A stretch of 64,000 bases of DNA. It comes from Pseudomonas putida (GTDB taxonomy: Bacteria; Pseudomonadota; Gammaproteobacteria; Pseudomonadales; Pseudomonadaceae). The notes beneath the pieces are model-generated. The model had not been told where the DNA came from, did not search any database, and worked only from the letters and a program-made list of their open reading frames with translations. The position numbers and the translations under genes were made by a program. The stretch is taken from positions 617,118-681,117 of the forward strand of contig NZ_MNAH01000002.1 in assembly GCF_001976065.1 (NCBI RefSeq), written 5' to 3'. This document shows, piece after piece, positions 1 through 7,975 of the stretch; positions within the stretch are counted from its first letter, which is position 1; each line of letters begins with the position of its first letter.

Positions 1-36
1 ATTAACGCTTCAGCTAGTAGGAAAAGGGCTTTGCCG

Positions 37-924
37 ATGCACTTTGATTTGACCGATCTGCGGTTGTTCATACACATCGCAGAAGCCTCCAGTCTGACTC
101 AGGGGGCGCGACGAGCCTTCATCTCGCCTGCCGCTGCAAGCGTGCGAATCAAGGCGCTGGAAGCGCAGTTGAACAGCCACTTGTTGTATCGCGACAGCAA
201 GGGTGTCGATCTGACGGACGCCGGGAAGAAGCTTTTGCAGCATGCCCGATTGATCATGCGTCAGGTCGGTTACTTGAAAACCGAGTTCGCCGAATTCGGC
301 ACCGATTCTTCCGGACACATTCGCATTTTCGCCAATACAACTGCTGTCACTGAGTTCCTTCCGGAACTGCTGGCAGGATTCCTCGCCGCACGCCCTGGTG
401 TGACGGTTGATTTACGCGAGCGCCTATCGCGCGACATCATTCGAGGGGTACTTGATGGCTCAACGGATATCGGCATCATTGCCGGCCCTGTTGCGGCGAA
501 AAACCTTCAAGTGTTGCACTTCAGTACAGACCGACTGGTGCTTGTGGTACCCAAAGAGCACGAGCTGACACAACGCAAGCACATAAAATTGCGTGACACT
601 GTGGCGTTCCATCACGTCGGCTTGCAAGAAGGCAGCACGCTCCAGGCGTTTGTCCGCGACCAGGCCGAGTTGTTGGGTGAAACCCTGGTATGGCGAATTC
701 AGTTGTCGAGCTTCGAGGCCGTTTGCCGAATGGTTGAGGCGGGTGTCGGCATTGGCGTCATACCGGAGTCGGCCGCCATCCGTAACAGTAAAACCATGAA
801 TCTGGCCATATTATCGTTGGACGAGCCTTGGGTCGTTCGCGAACGCAGCATCCTGGTTCGTGACATAGAAGCATTGCCCGGCTGTGTGAAGGCGTTGATC
901 GCGCTATTGCAAGATCAGCATTGA
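37..924 (+). CDS. LysR-family transcriptional regulator
   Basis: A 295-residue LysR-type regulator. The N-terminal winged helix-turn-helix runs from about residue 3 to 62 (DLRLFIHIAEASSLTQGARR, then the SPAAASVRIKALE recognition region). It is followed by a periplasmic-binding-protein-like effector domain from about residue 90 to the end. The ATG at 37 is preferred to the TTG at 31 because it sits about 12 bases after the AGGAAAAGG stretch. It converges on the LysR gene at 970-1848 with a 45-base gap and no obvious T-tailed terminator. The target is not evident from neighbours in this window and may lie to the left. Family assignment is secure; effector and targets are unknown. Confidence 0.85.
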   Translation: MHFDLTDLRLFIHIAEASSLTQGARRAFISPAAASVRIKALEAQLNSHLLYRDSKGVDLTDAGKKLLQHARLIMRQVGYLKTEFAEFGTDSSGHIRIFANTTAVTEFLPELLAGFLAARPGVTVDLRERLSRDIIRGVLDGSTDIGIIAGPVAAKNLQVLHFSTDRLVLVVPKEHELTQRKHIKLRDTVAFHHVGLQEGSTLQAFVRDQAELLGETLVWRIQLSSFEAVCRMVEAGVGIGVIPESAAIRNSKTMNLAILSLDEPWVVRERSILVRDIEALPGCVKALIALLQDQH

Positions 925-969
925 AGGCGCCCTTCGCAGACGCGAACAAGAAGGATGAAATCTGGAATG

Positions 970-1848
970 TCAGGTCAGGCTAGTGCCAGACATCAGTCCT
1001 TCAGTCAGCAACGACACCAAAGGCTGGACTAAATGCTGAGTGCGAACATCATCTCCGATCACCGCCACTTCAGTGGTGGGCAGCGTTGGCAATTTTTCCG
1101 AGGGCTCGACGATTTTCATGCCTTCTTGCAGAAATGAAGTGCCAAGGGCGGTGATACCCAATCCGCCTGCTACGGCTGCTTGAACGCCAATCAGATTGCT
1201 GGCCAGACAGGCCGAAGTCCACTCGCGCCTTACCGAAGCCATCGCCTCGATCATGATCGCGCGGTACGCGCATGGAGGTCGCATCATCACCAGGCGCACC
1301 GGCCGCGATGCTTCAATTTCATAATCCTTTGCGGCAATCCAGACCAGTGGTTCACGCCAGATGATTCTGCCTCGCTGGGCCGTGGCGCTGATCTTGCGTT
1401 TAGCGATCACCACGTCCAGCCGTCCTGCTTCGTGGTCCGCCAACAAGTCGTTGCTGAGGCCAGTGGTGAGTTCCAGCTGGATATCCGGATAGAGCTTGCT
1501 GAAGCGGGAGAGCAGTCGAGGCAACTGGGTAGGCACCAGGTTCTCAGAGATGCCCAGACGCAGGACATTCACCTCCTCCGGCTCCCTGATTTCACGGACG
1601 AAATTGTCAAAGTGCACCATCATTTTGCGTGCGCCAACCAGAAGACGTTCGCCCTCCGGGGTCAGGGTCAATGCACGACTGGTGCGCTCGAAAACGCGCA
1701 TGCCAAGTACTTCTTCCAACCGGATAATTTTCTGACTCACCGCTGATTGCGATCGTGCAATCACCTCAGCCGCCGCCGTGAAGCTTCCCGTTTCTGCGAC
1801 TGCGATAAACGCCCGAAGCAAATCGATATCAACGTCGCCCGCTTGCAT
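970..1848 (-). CDS. LysR-family transcriptional regulator
   Basis: A 292-residue LysR-type regulator with the N-terminal HTH (LLRAFIAVAETGSFTAAAEV, RSQSAVSQKIIRLEE) and a C-terminal substrate-binding domain. The ATG at 1848 has AGGCGA eight bases upstream, so it is preferred to the in-frame TTG at 1866. It is transcribed divergently from the NTF2-like gene at 2011 across a 162-base gap, the usual arrangement of a LysR regulator and its target. Control of that gene is an inference, and no clear operator dyad was recognised. Confidence 0.85.
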   Translation of the reverse strand: MQAGDVDIDLLRAFIAVAETGSFTAAAEVIARSQSAVSQKIIRLEEVLGMRVFERTSRALTLTPEGERLLVGARKMMVHFDNFVREIREPEEVNVLRLGISENLVPTQLPRLLSRFSKLYPDIQLELTTGLSNDLLADHEAGRLDVVIAKRKISATAQRGRIIWREPLVWIAAKDYEIEASRPVRLVMMRPPCAYRAIMIEAMASVRREWTSACLASNLIGVQAAVAGGLGITALGTSFLQEGMKIVEPSEKLPTLPTTEVAVIGDDVRTQHLVQPLVSLLTEGLMSGTSLT

Positions 1849-2010
1849 GATGAATTCGCCTATCAACTAGATGCCATTAACTTTATGCGTTTGAATTATA
1901 GATAGCAAACTCCGAACATCGTGCTTGTGATCATCCCCCAGGGACGTTCACCGATTAACCCGGCGTCACCACTGAATGGGACGCGGAGCCCAAATTCCAG
2001 GAGATAGAAA

Positions 2011-2424
2011 ATGCCTGACAATAAAGCTGTAGAAATTGTTGAACGCTTCTGGCGCGAAGTCTGGCAGGCGAAAGATCCGCAGGCCGCCGCGCGCTTTGTT
2101 GCTGAAGACTTTGTCATTACCTCTGGCGGGGTCGATGTCGTCGGCCGTGAAGCTTTTATTGAGTGGATCGGCGTCTTTCTGTCGAAGATCGAAGATTTCA
2201 CATTTGGCAGCATCGAGACCTTCCAGAACAAAGAAGGTACTCGCGTGGCCTCACGGTGGAAACTCACCGGCAAGAACAAGGGCTTCATAGGTGCTCGCTC
2301 GTGTAGCACACCTTTCGAAATGCTCGGGACTGCGGTTTGGGAAGTACGCCCAGACGGTCTGCTGGCGCACAACTGGGTAGAGCGCAATTCGCTTGAGGTT
2401 CATCGCGACGTTATCGGTCTCTAA
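2011..2424 (+). CDS. NTF2-like / SnoaL-like small protein
   Basis: A 137-residue protein with the NTF2/SnoaL-like pattern: an N-terminal helix (AVEIVERFWREVWQAKDPQA), a VAEDFVITSGG strand, a central REAFIEWIG helix, and a C-terminal strand set ending in WEVRPDGLLAHNWVERNSLE. Members of this fold are cyclases, isomerases, dehydratases or ligand-binding proteins, and the sequence alone does not say which. The start is supported by CAGGAG seven bases before ATG. It is divergent from a LysR regulator and probably under its control. A small-molecule enzyme or accessory role is inferred only from the fold. Confidence 0.75.
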   Translation: MPDNKAVEIVERFWREVWQAKDPQAAARFVAEDFVITSGGVDVVGREAFIEWIGVFLSKIEDFTFGSIETFQNKEGTRVASRWKLTGKNKGFIGARSCSTPFEMLGTAVWEVRPDGLLAHNWVERNSLEVHRDVIGL

Positions 2425-2514
2425 GGTCGAATCGCTGCCTCAACACCCGACTTACCTCCCTCGGTTTCGTCCACGCAACGTACGGAGGGAGTCTTGATCA
2501 ACGAGGTTATTGCA

Positions 2515-2775
2515 ATGAAAAACCTGCTTCCATTGGCAGTTCTGGTGTTCTGTTCCACAGTCATGGCAGGTCAGTCAACAGATGAACGCCATGTAGAAAT
2601 TGAACCGTATCGCTACGCAATGCACCTGGACATCGCCAGTGTGATTTCGATTACGACCCCAGCGGATAAGTGCAATGCCGCTCCCGTGACCATGATCTAC
2701 CGCGACTCCAGTGGACACATCAAAGGGCTTGAATACCTTTCGTTGTCAACAGATTGCGACGCCTTCGGCGGTTAA
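2515..2775 (+). CDS. DUF2790 family secreted protein
   Basis: An 86-residue protein with an N-terminal signal peptide (MKNLLPLAVLVFCSTVMAG) and the DUF2790 pattern YRYAMHLDIASVISI, followed by two cysteines in the mature part. ATG at 2515 follows GAGG at nine bases; the TTG at 2494 would put extra residues before the signal peptide and is rejected. DUF2790 proteins are small periplasmic proteins, widespread and often multicopy in Pseudomonas, with no established function. A second member lies at 38742-39005. The arms CTCCCTC (2456-2462) and GAGGGAG (2485-2491) just upstream could form a hairpin in the leader. Confidence 0.8.
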   Translation: MKNLLPLAVLVFCSTVMAGQSTDERHVEIEPYRYAMHLDIASVISITTPADKCNAAPVTMIYRDSSGHIKGLEYLSLSTDCDAFGG

Positions 2776-2963
2776 CGGTTACACCCGCGCATCAAACGAC
2801 TACGGCTCCTTGCGCCTCACCGCTTGCATTATAAAAACAAGAGCAAGCCCCTCTCCGCCCCTGCGAGTACAAACGAAATAGTTAAATCGCCGAGTAATCA
2901 CTCGACGAATTATCTAACGAATCACATCGCGAGCAGGCAATGTCACACACTATTTTCTTCGCT

Positions 2964-4301
2964 TTATGCGGCAGGTACTCGCGCATCCAGCACAGGTTCC
3001 AGGCGAGGAGTTCGTACCATCAAGGTCATGATCAATATTCCGATCAACAACAGTCCGGTAACGGCGAACAACCCGTTCGCAAAACTGCCCGTAGCCGTCT
3101 TGATCGCGCCCATCATGTAAGGCCCGACAAAACCACCCAGCATCCCGATCGTGTTCACATAAGCGATCCCCCCGGCGGTGGCGCCGGCCGGCAGATAGCT
3201 CATTGGCATTGCGAGGATGATCGGCATTGCAGAGAACACACCGAGCGCTGCCAGTGTCAGCCCGAAAATACTCAGGCCAAAATGGCCCTGAACAAATGGC
3301 AACATCCCAAAACCTACCGCCGCCAGCAATGAACACGCAGAAATATGAATACGCCGCTCGAGTCGCTGATCGGAATGTCGTGAGATCAGGATCATTCCGA
3401 TCGTGGTGAAGGTATAAGGCACGACGGCCCACATGCCGATCTGCGTCGCGGTGGTCAAGCCTGCTTCCCGCAACATCATAGGCATCCAGAAGTTGACGGC
3501 GTTGTGGCCACAAACGATGGTGAACCAGGTCAAGGCGATCAAGTGGATCGGAGGTTCTCGCAGAGCGGCCAGGAAACCGCTATCGACTGCCGGCTGGAAA
3601 CTCGCCAAATGCCGTATTACTTTGGCCTTTTCGTCGGGTCTGAGCCACTTGCAGGTACTCGGGCCATCAGAGAGCAACGCCAGTGCGATGAGGCCCAGCA
3701 CGATGGACGGAACTCCTTCTATGACAAACAGCCATTGCCAGCCTTGCAGCCCGGCAATCCCATGGAACGCATCCAGAATGACCCCTGACAACGGCGCCCC
3801 TGCCACGCCAGCGATAGCCGACCCGCAGAGAAAAATCGCGGCCATTTGAGCCCGTCGGGCCGGTGGAAACCAGAACGTCAAGTACAGCAATACCCCCGGA
3901 GCGAAGCCTGCCTCAAAAGCGCCGAGCAACAGGCGCATGAGATAGAACGAGGTGGGACTATGAACGAGCATGGTGCAACACGACACAAAGCCCCAGCCGA
4001 TCATGATTCGGGCGATAGTGACCCGGGCACCCAGACGTTTCATCAACAAATTGCTGGGTATCTCGCAGCACACGTAACCGAAGAAAAAGATACCCGCCCC
4101 CAGGCCGTAGACGGCGTCGGAGAAACTCAGGTCGGCTTTCATATGTAATGCGGCAAACCCGACGTTCACTCTGTCCAGATAGGCGAACACGTAACAGACG
4201 AACAGAAACGGCATGAGCCGCCAGGCAATTTTTCGATAAACAGGATCGTTGTCATCGATCAACGCCATGGCGCCTTGAGCGACGGAGGATTGGAGTTGCA
4301 T
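2964..4301 (-). CDS. MFS transporter, anion:cation symporter (phthalate permease-like)
   Basis: A 445-residue inner-membrane permease with about 12 hydrophobic segments. It has the ACS-family signature near the N-terminus (FAYLDRVNVGFAALHMKADL, then SDAVYGLGAG) and the segment SNLLMKRLGARVTIARIMI. The family moves organic anions such as phthalate, hexuronates or tartrate with protons; the substrate here is not determined. ATG at 4301 is chosen over TTG at 4319 because AGGAG lies eight bases upstream. It is closely related to the permease at 19969-21276 along its whole length. Upstream, an inverted repeat TGCTTGC-TGC-GCAAGCA (4412-4428) may be an operator. Confidence 0.85.
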   Translation of the reverse strand: MQLQSSVAQGAMALIDDNDPVYRKIAWRLMPFLFVCYVFAYLDRVNVGFAALHMKADLSFSDAVYGLGAGIFFFGYVCCEIPSNLLMKRLGARVTIARIMIGWGFVSCCTMLVHSPTSFYLMRLLLGAFEAGFAPGVLLYLTFWFPPARRAQMAAIFLCGSAIAGVAGAPLSGVILDAFHGIAGLQGWQWLFVIEGVPSIVLGLIALALLSDGPSTCKWLRPDEKAKVIRHLASFQPAVDSGFLAALREPPIHLIALTWFTIVCGHNAVNFWMPMMLREAGLTTATQIGMWAVVPYTFTTIGMILISRHSDQRLERRIHISACSLLAAVGFGMLPFVQGHFGLSIFGLTLAALGVFSAMPIILAMPMSYLPAGATAGGIAYVNTIGMLGGFVGPYMMGAIKTATGSFANGLFAVTGLLLIGILIMTLMVRTPRLEPVLDARVPAA

Positions 4302-4411
4302 GGATCGAATCTCCTGCAAATATTGTTATTGGAAGTGCGCAAGAAAGATTTCATCGAGTCAAACTCGGGGCCGCGCTTTTAATACCCCGCGACATGGATT
4401 TCAACAAGTAT

Positions 4412-4505
4412 TGCTTGCTGCGCAAGCAGCATAAAAATTCACGCAAGTTAGAAAAACTGGTATCCGCGAACAATGCGAATTCGTAAATTCATTTAGAGTT
4501 CGCGG
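4412..4505. promoter_or_regulatory. Inverted repeats between the permease and cupin genes
   Basis: The 228-base gap holds two dyads. TGCTTGC-TGC-GCAAGCA at 4412-4428 is a tight 7-base dyad about 110 bases upstream of the permease start, placed like an operator. CCGCGAAC (4464-4471) and GTTCGCGG (4498-4505) are perfect 8-base arms around a 26-base AT-rich loop, just past the 3' end of the cupin gene, where they could act as a terminator. Neither has been tied to a protein. Confidence 0.35.
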
Positions 4506-4529
4506 CGTACAGTTGATACGGGTCAGGTG

Positions 4530-5096
4530 TCAACGAATGAAACGATCGGCATAGTCAGCGCCTAACCCGACACTTTCATAATGCTGACGGGCACTTTCCA
4601 GTTTCGTATAAACGTCTTCGTAATCCAGTGCATTACCGTAGGGGTCTACATAGACATAGTTGCCGGTCACATGAAACAAGGTAATCATTTCGGTGACCTC
4701 TTCGGGCACTACCAGCGTATGGGTTTCTCCAGGTGGTTCAAACGCGTAGCTCCCTTCGGTGGCCACCCATTCGTGTTCGAGGTAATGCCAGTGGCCCCGT
4801 AAAGTAAACGCGTGCACCGGCCCACCATGGCGGTGGCGGGACAGCACACCTGAGCGCCGCACCCGGGTGAGATTGACGAAGTAGCCGCCACTCAAGCTCA
4901 GTATCAATGGCCGAAACCACACACCTTCAGCCTGGGGTACCCACTCGCGTTCATCACAGTCGAGATTAAGCGCACCCGCCAGCAAAAAGTCGGCTGGCAT
5001 ACCGGCCGGCTGGTCGAATTGATAGGGCACCTTGGATCGATCACCACGATGAGAAGTCATCACAGGCCTTGCCAAACTTTGTTCTTGTACAGTCAT
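4530..5096 (-). CDS. Cupin protein, 2,4'-dihydroxyacetophenone dioxygenase-like
   Basis: A 188-residue single-cupin protein. The first cupin motif reads SRHRHGGPVHAFTLRG (His, His, His/Glu-type ligands) around residue 85-100, and the second reads PGETHTLVVPEE near residue 125. The C-terminal HVTGNYVYVDPYGN segment resembles 2,4'-dihydroxyacetophenone dioxygenase relatives, which cleave C-C bonds with a cupin-bound metal. The dioxygenase activity is inferred from similarity only. The start has GAGG nine bases before ATG. Upstream are a perfect dyad (5132-5149) and a GTCnGACA-type site (5112-5122) shared with other genes of the catabolic region. Confidence 0.65.
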   Translation of the reverse strand: MTVQEQSLARPVMTSHRGDRSKVPYQFDQPAGMPADFLLAGALNLDCDEREWVPQAEGVWFRPLILSLSGGYFVNLTRVRRSGVLSRHRHGGPVHAFTLRGHWHYLEHEWVATEGSYAFEPPGETHTLVVPEEVTEMITLFHVTGNYVYVDPYGNALDYEDVYTKLESARQHYESVGLGADYADRFIR

Positions 5097-5111
5097 TTTT
5101 ATTCAACCTCA

Positions 5112-5153
5112 CGGTCAGACATTTACCAGATTGCGATATCGCTATCGCAGACA
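5112..5153 (-). promoter_or_regulatory. Dyad and candidate GntR-type site upstream of the cupin gene
   Basis: CGGTCAGACAT at 5112-5122 matches the core GTCnGACA also found at 11414, 11487 and (reverse strand) 19953-19964. Immediately upstream for the minus-strand gene is the perfect inverted repeat TGCGATA-TCGC-TATCGCA (5132-5149). Its outer part, TATCGCAGACA (5143-5153), recurs exactly at 11438-11448 in front of the thiolase gene, at nearly the same distance from the start codon (47 versus 51 bases). Binding proteins are not identified by the sequence itself. Confidence 0.4.
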
Positions 5154-5256
5154 CCATCAAGTCGGCAGCAAACGTGCAACTTGATAACGATTGAGCGCAC
5201 TTTCAATCAATGCAGCTCAAGCAACAGGGCACGAAAGAGGGTCTTGCTAAAATGTG

Positions 5257-6162
5257 TTATGTAATCGTCCAGCACAAGCCTTTGACGCGGCTGCTGAGGA
5301 AGTCATTAAATACTTTGATTCGCGGACTTAAGTATTTACGGTTCGCGTAAATCAGACTGACTGATTCTTTTGTTCCGGTATAAAACTCGGACAGCACAGG
5401 GACGAGACGACCTTGACGAATATCCTCGCCAATATGAAACCCGGCTAATTTGACGACGCCCGCCCCTTGCAGCGCCAGATCTCGCAACAGGTCACCCTGG
5501 CTGAATGACGTGCGACTGCGGAACGGCACCTTGATCAAGCGACCGTTTTCCCGAAACGACCAGGCGCTCCACTGACTATCGAAACTGAACCCGAAGCACT
5601 GATGCTCCAGTAAGTCCTGCGGATGGAGCAGAGGCGCCTGACGGGCCAGGTATTCGGGTGAAGCGCACACAATCCATTCATTGTCATTCAGACGTTGCGC
5701 CACCCGCGAAGAGTCAGGCAAGAACCCGCTGTGAATCGCCACATCCACCCCTTGCTCGAACAGATCGATGTATTGCGGCCCCAGCTGAATGTCGAGATCA
5801 AGGAGCGGGTAAGTGGCGAGAAATTCAGGTAGCCACGGCATTATCTGATGCTTGGCGAACGTGGTCATCGTATGCACGCGCAGCATGCCACTGACCCTGG
5901 TGGGCAATCGCTCGGCCAGTGAGTCCGCCTCGCTCATGGCATCGACGACGGCCAGTGCACTTTTGAGGTACGCCGCGCCCTCCTCCGTCAGCAGCAGTGC
6001 CCGAGAACTTCGCACAAACAATCGCACCTGCAAGCGATCTTCCAGTCGTGAAATCAGCTTGCTGACGGCCGAGGGGGTCAGATGGCCGGCACGGGCCGCC
6101 GCGGAAAAACTGCCATGTTCGGCCGCTCGGATGAAGGCGAGCATTTGGGAATAGTTGTCCAG
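5257..6162 (-). CDS. LysR-family regulator with probable CTG start
   Basis: A LysR regulator of about 301 residues. The HTH (QMLAFIRAAEHGSFSAAARA, SAVSKLISRLEDRL) is at the N-terminus, and the effector domain with VDVAIHSG follows. The start is unusual. A strong AAGGAGGAG lies just before an in-frame CTG at 6162-6160, giving the family-typical N-terminus DNYSQMLAFIRAAEHGSF. The only nearby ATG (6141) has no ribosome-binding site and would cut into helix 1, and the GTG at 6270 adds a 36-residue basic tail that LysR proteins lack. It is divergent from the unknown gene at 6409 and upstream of the cupin on the same strand; either could be its target. Confidence 0.75.
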   Translation of the reverse strand: MDNYSQMLAFIRAAEHGSFSAAARAGHLTPSAVSKLISRLEDRLQVRLFVRSSRALLLTEEGAAYLKSALAVVDAMSEADSLAERLPTRVSGMLRVHTMTTFAKHQIMPWLPEFLATYPLLDLDIQLGPQYIDLFEQGVDVAIHSGFLPDSSRVAQRLNDNEWIVCASPEYLARQAPLLHPQDLLEHQCFGFSFDSQWSAWSFRENGRLIKVPFRSRTSFSQGDLLRDLALQGAGVVKLAGFHIGEDIRQGRLVPVLSEFYTGTKESVSLIYANRKYLSPRIKVFNDFLSSRVKGLCWTIT

Positions 6163-6408
6163 ATCTCTCCTCCTTCTCTTATTAGTTTCGACGGCGGTGC
6201 CGGCGGCTTTGGGAGCGCATGGGCTTAAACTATTACATCTCTGAATCCGTGGATACGCCCGGTTATTCACACCGGATGTGAATTTTGTTCACAGGAAAAA
6301 CCCAGGGATATCCATCAGCCAGTCGATTAGCTGTGATCAGTTTTATGCGTTTGCCAAGGGGCCGGGCCGCTCAAATACTCAAGCGGATTACAATAAGAGA
6401 GCCCCCAC

Positions 6409-6978
6409 ATGTTTGATGCTATGCGTTCGCAAGACTCGCCTTACTCATTGTCGTTCAGTCAGGACTGTATGGAGGGTCGCCTGGCCCCCTTCGGCGATGA
6501 AGCGGTTCAGCCTATACCCGTCCCGTCAGACCGCTCGTTGGTGCATGTCACCGATGAGCTCAATCGTTACGTCGCCTTGATCGAACATCCTTATGGGCAG
6601 CTCAATCGGGTCATTGCGCAAATGGCTGGCTTGCTAATTCTCGGGCATGCCCGCAATGGCTTTTCCACCTACGCGCAATTAGCCAAAACCCCGGAACAGG
6701 CGCTGATAGAGACCCTGGATTTGCTGAACCAACTCAAGGTTCCGCCTATGGGGTTAACGCATTTCAAACACCTTTCACTCGCGGCCAGAAACCTGCTTGA
6801 TCTCTCTCGGGCCTTGCATCGCAACATCAATAACGCTGCTGTTTTCAAAACACGCGCCCCCGGATGGCTGAGCGAACTCAACAAGGCCAACGCACTCTTG
6901 CGCTGCATCGCCATCCCGCACTCAGGGCTTATGCCGGTGGACCTGCAAAACACCTGTTTTTGTTGTTCGCAGCAGTGA
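6409..6978 (+). CDS. Unknown 189-residue protein, upstream of the lactonase-like gene
   Basis: A hypothetical soluble protein of 189 residues. I do not recognise a family. The sequence looks mostly helical, with amphipathic stretches such as DELNRYVALIEHPYGQLNRV and LAARNLLDLSRALHRNINNA. It has no signal peptide or membrane segment and ends in a cysteine cluster, CFCCSQQ. The ribosome-binding site is weak (AAGAGAG before a C-rich spacer). It lies 37 bases upstream of the metallo-hydrolase at 7016 on the same strand, so the two are probably co-transcribed and both divergent from the LysR gene at 5257-6162. A real gene is likely from length and codon pattern, but function cannot be stated. Confidence 0.55.
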   Translation: MFDAMRSQDSPYSLSFSQDCMEGRLAPFGDEAVQPIPVPSDRSLVHVTDELNRYVALIEHPYGQLNRVIAQMAGLLILGHARNGFSTYAQLAKTPEQALIETLDLLNQLKVPPMGLTHFKHLSLAARNLLDLSRALHRNINNAAVFKTRAPGWLSELNKANALLRCIAIPHSGLMPVDLQNTCFCCSQQ

Positions 6979-7015
6979 AACCACAGTCAATCAAAGACCA
7001 ATAAAAGAGGCTGTC

Positions 7016-7912
7016 ATGTCCCCCTACTCGATCTGGATTCTCGAATACGCCCACATCCCTGACTTTCCAGTCAGCGGTATCAAATACGGCATCCATAACG
7101 AAGGTGTTCGAAAGTTGCCGTACTGCTACGTGCTGATAAAGGGAAATGGCCGGACCATTATGGTGGACGTCGGTTACAACCATCGTGACTATGGCCAGGC
7201 CCTGGCTGGGCAGTTTGGCGTGACTAACTGGCATTCCGCGCGAGAGGTTCTGGCTCAGTGCGATGTGACCCCCGAAGACATCGATACCGTGTTTGTCACA
7301 CACGCTCACTTTGACCATTTCGGTAACACCGATGCTTTCCCCAATGCGCGGTTCTACCTTCAGGAACGAGAACTGTCGAAATGGATCTGGGCCATGGCCC
7401 TGCCGGACCGACTGAGCTGGACGCGCACGGGTCTTGATCCCTCGGACATTCTCCGTGCAGTGGAACTGGCCCGCCAAGGACGGCTGATTTGCGTAGATGG
7501 CGAAATGGAAGATGTAGCGCCTGGCATTGATCTACGCGTTGCGTTCGACAGCCACACCTTCGGCTGCATGTGGGTACATGTGCGCAACGATCTGGCAGCG
7601 GTCGCTCAAAACAGCTGGGTGTTGGCCGGAGACCTTGTGTACGTCTACGACAACATGGTGGCCAATCCGCAGATCATCAACAGTGATATCACTGGAACGC
7701 TAGACTACCGTCCCGTTGGCCTGGCGCAAAACAGCAACACCAACTTGGTGCTGGCGACCGAGGACATGCTCAAAGCGGTCGACTATGAAGTCAAGCGAGT
7801 CATCCCTGTACACGAAGACCGTTTGAGTGAGGTTTTCCCTACTCGCGTGACGGACAAAAACCTGCGGATCATGCAAGTCTGTCTGGCAGAGGGTGAACAA
7901 TCTCGCGTCTGA
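7016..7912 (+). CDS. MBL-fold metallo-hydrolase, N-acyl-homoserine-lactonase-like
   Basis: A 298-residue metallo-beta-lactamase-fold hydrolase. All metal ligands of the lactonase (AiiA/AttM) group are visible: H96-x-H98-x-D100-H101 in THAHFDHFGN, the later His in DSHTFGCMW, Asp in AGDLVYVYDN, and the C-terminal His in VIPVHED. Relatives open the lactone ring of acyl-homoserine lactones or other lactones in the cytoplasm. Given the surrounding acid catabolism, another lactone is equally possible. AGAGG precedes ATG by seven bases. It ends just before a strong bidirectional terminator. Confidence 0.8.
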   Translation: MSPYSIWILEYAHIPDFPVSGIKYGIHNEGVRKLPYCYVLIKGNGRTIMVDVGYNHRDYGQALAGQFGVTNWHSAREVLAQCDVTPEDIDTVFVTHAHFDHFGNTDAFPNARFYLQERELSKWIWAMALPDRLSWTRTGLDPSDILRAVELARQGRLICVDGEMEDVAPGIDLRVAFDSHTFGCMWVHVRNDLAAVAQNSWVLAGDLVYVYDNMVANPQIINSDITGTLDYRPVGLAQNSNTNLVLATEDMLKAVDYEVKRVIPVHEDRLSEVFPTRVTDKNLRIMQVCLAEGEQSRV

Positions 7913-7934
7913 TCACGCCGGCCCCATTACAGAC

Positions 7935-7960
7935 AAAAGCCGTCTAAAAAGACGGCTTTT
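7935..7960. terminator. Bidirectional rho-independent terminator
   Basis: Perfect 11-base arms AAAAGCCGTCT and AGACGGCTTTT around an AAAA loop, with T-runs on both strands. It sits between the 3' ends of the convergent lactonase-like (7912) and OprD porin (7976) genes and can serve both. Confidence 0.9.
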
Positions 7961-7975
7961 TTTATGTGTGTAGCG

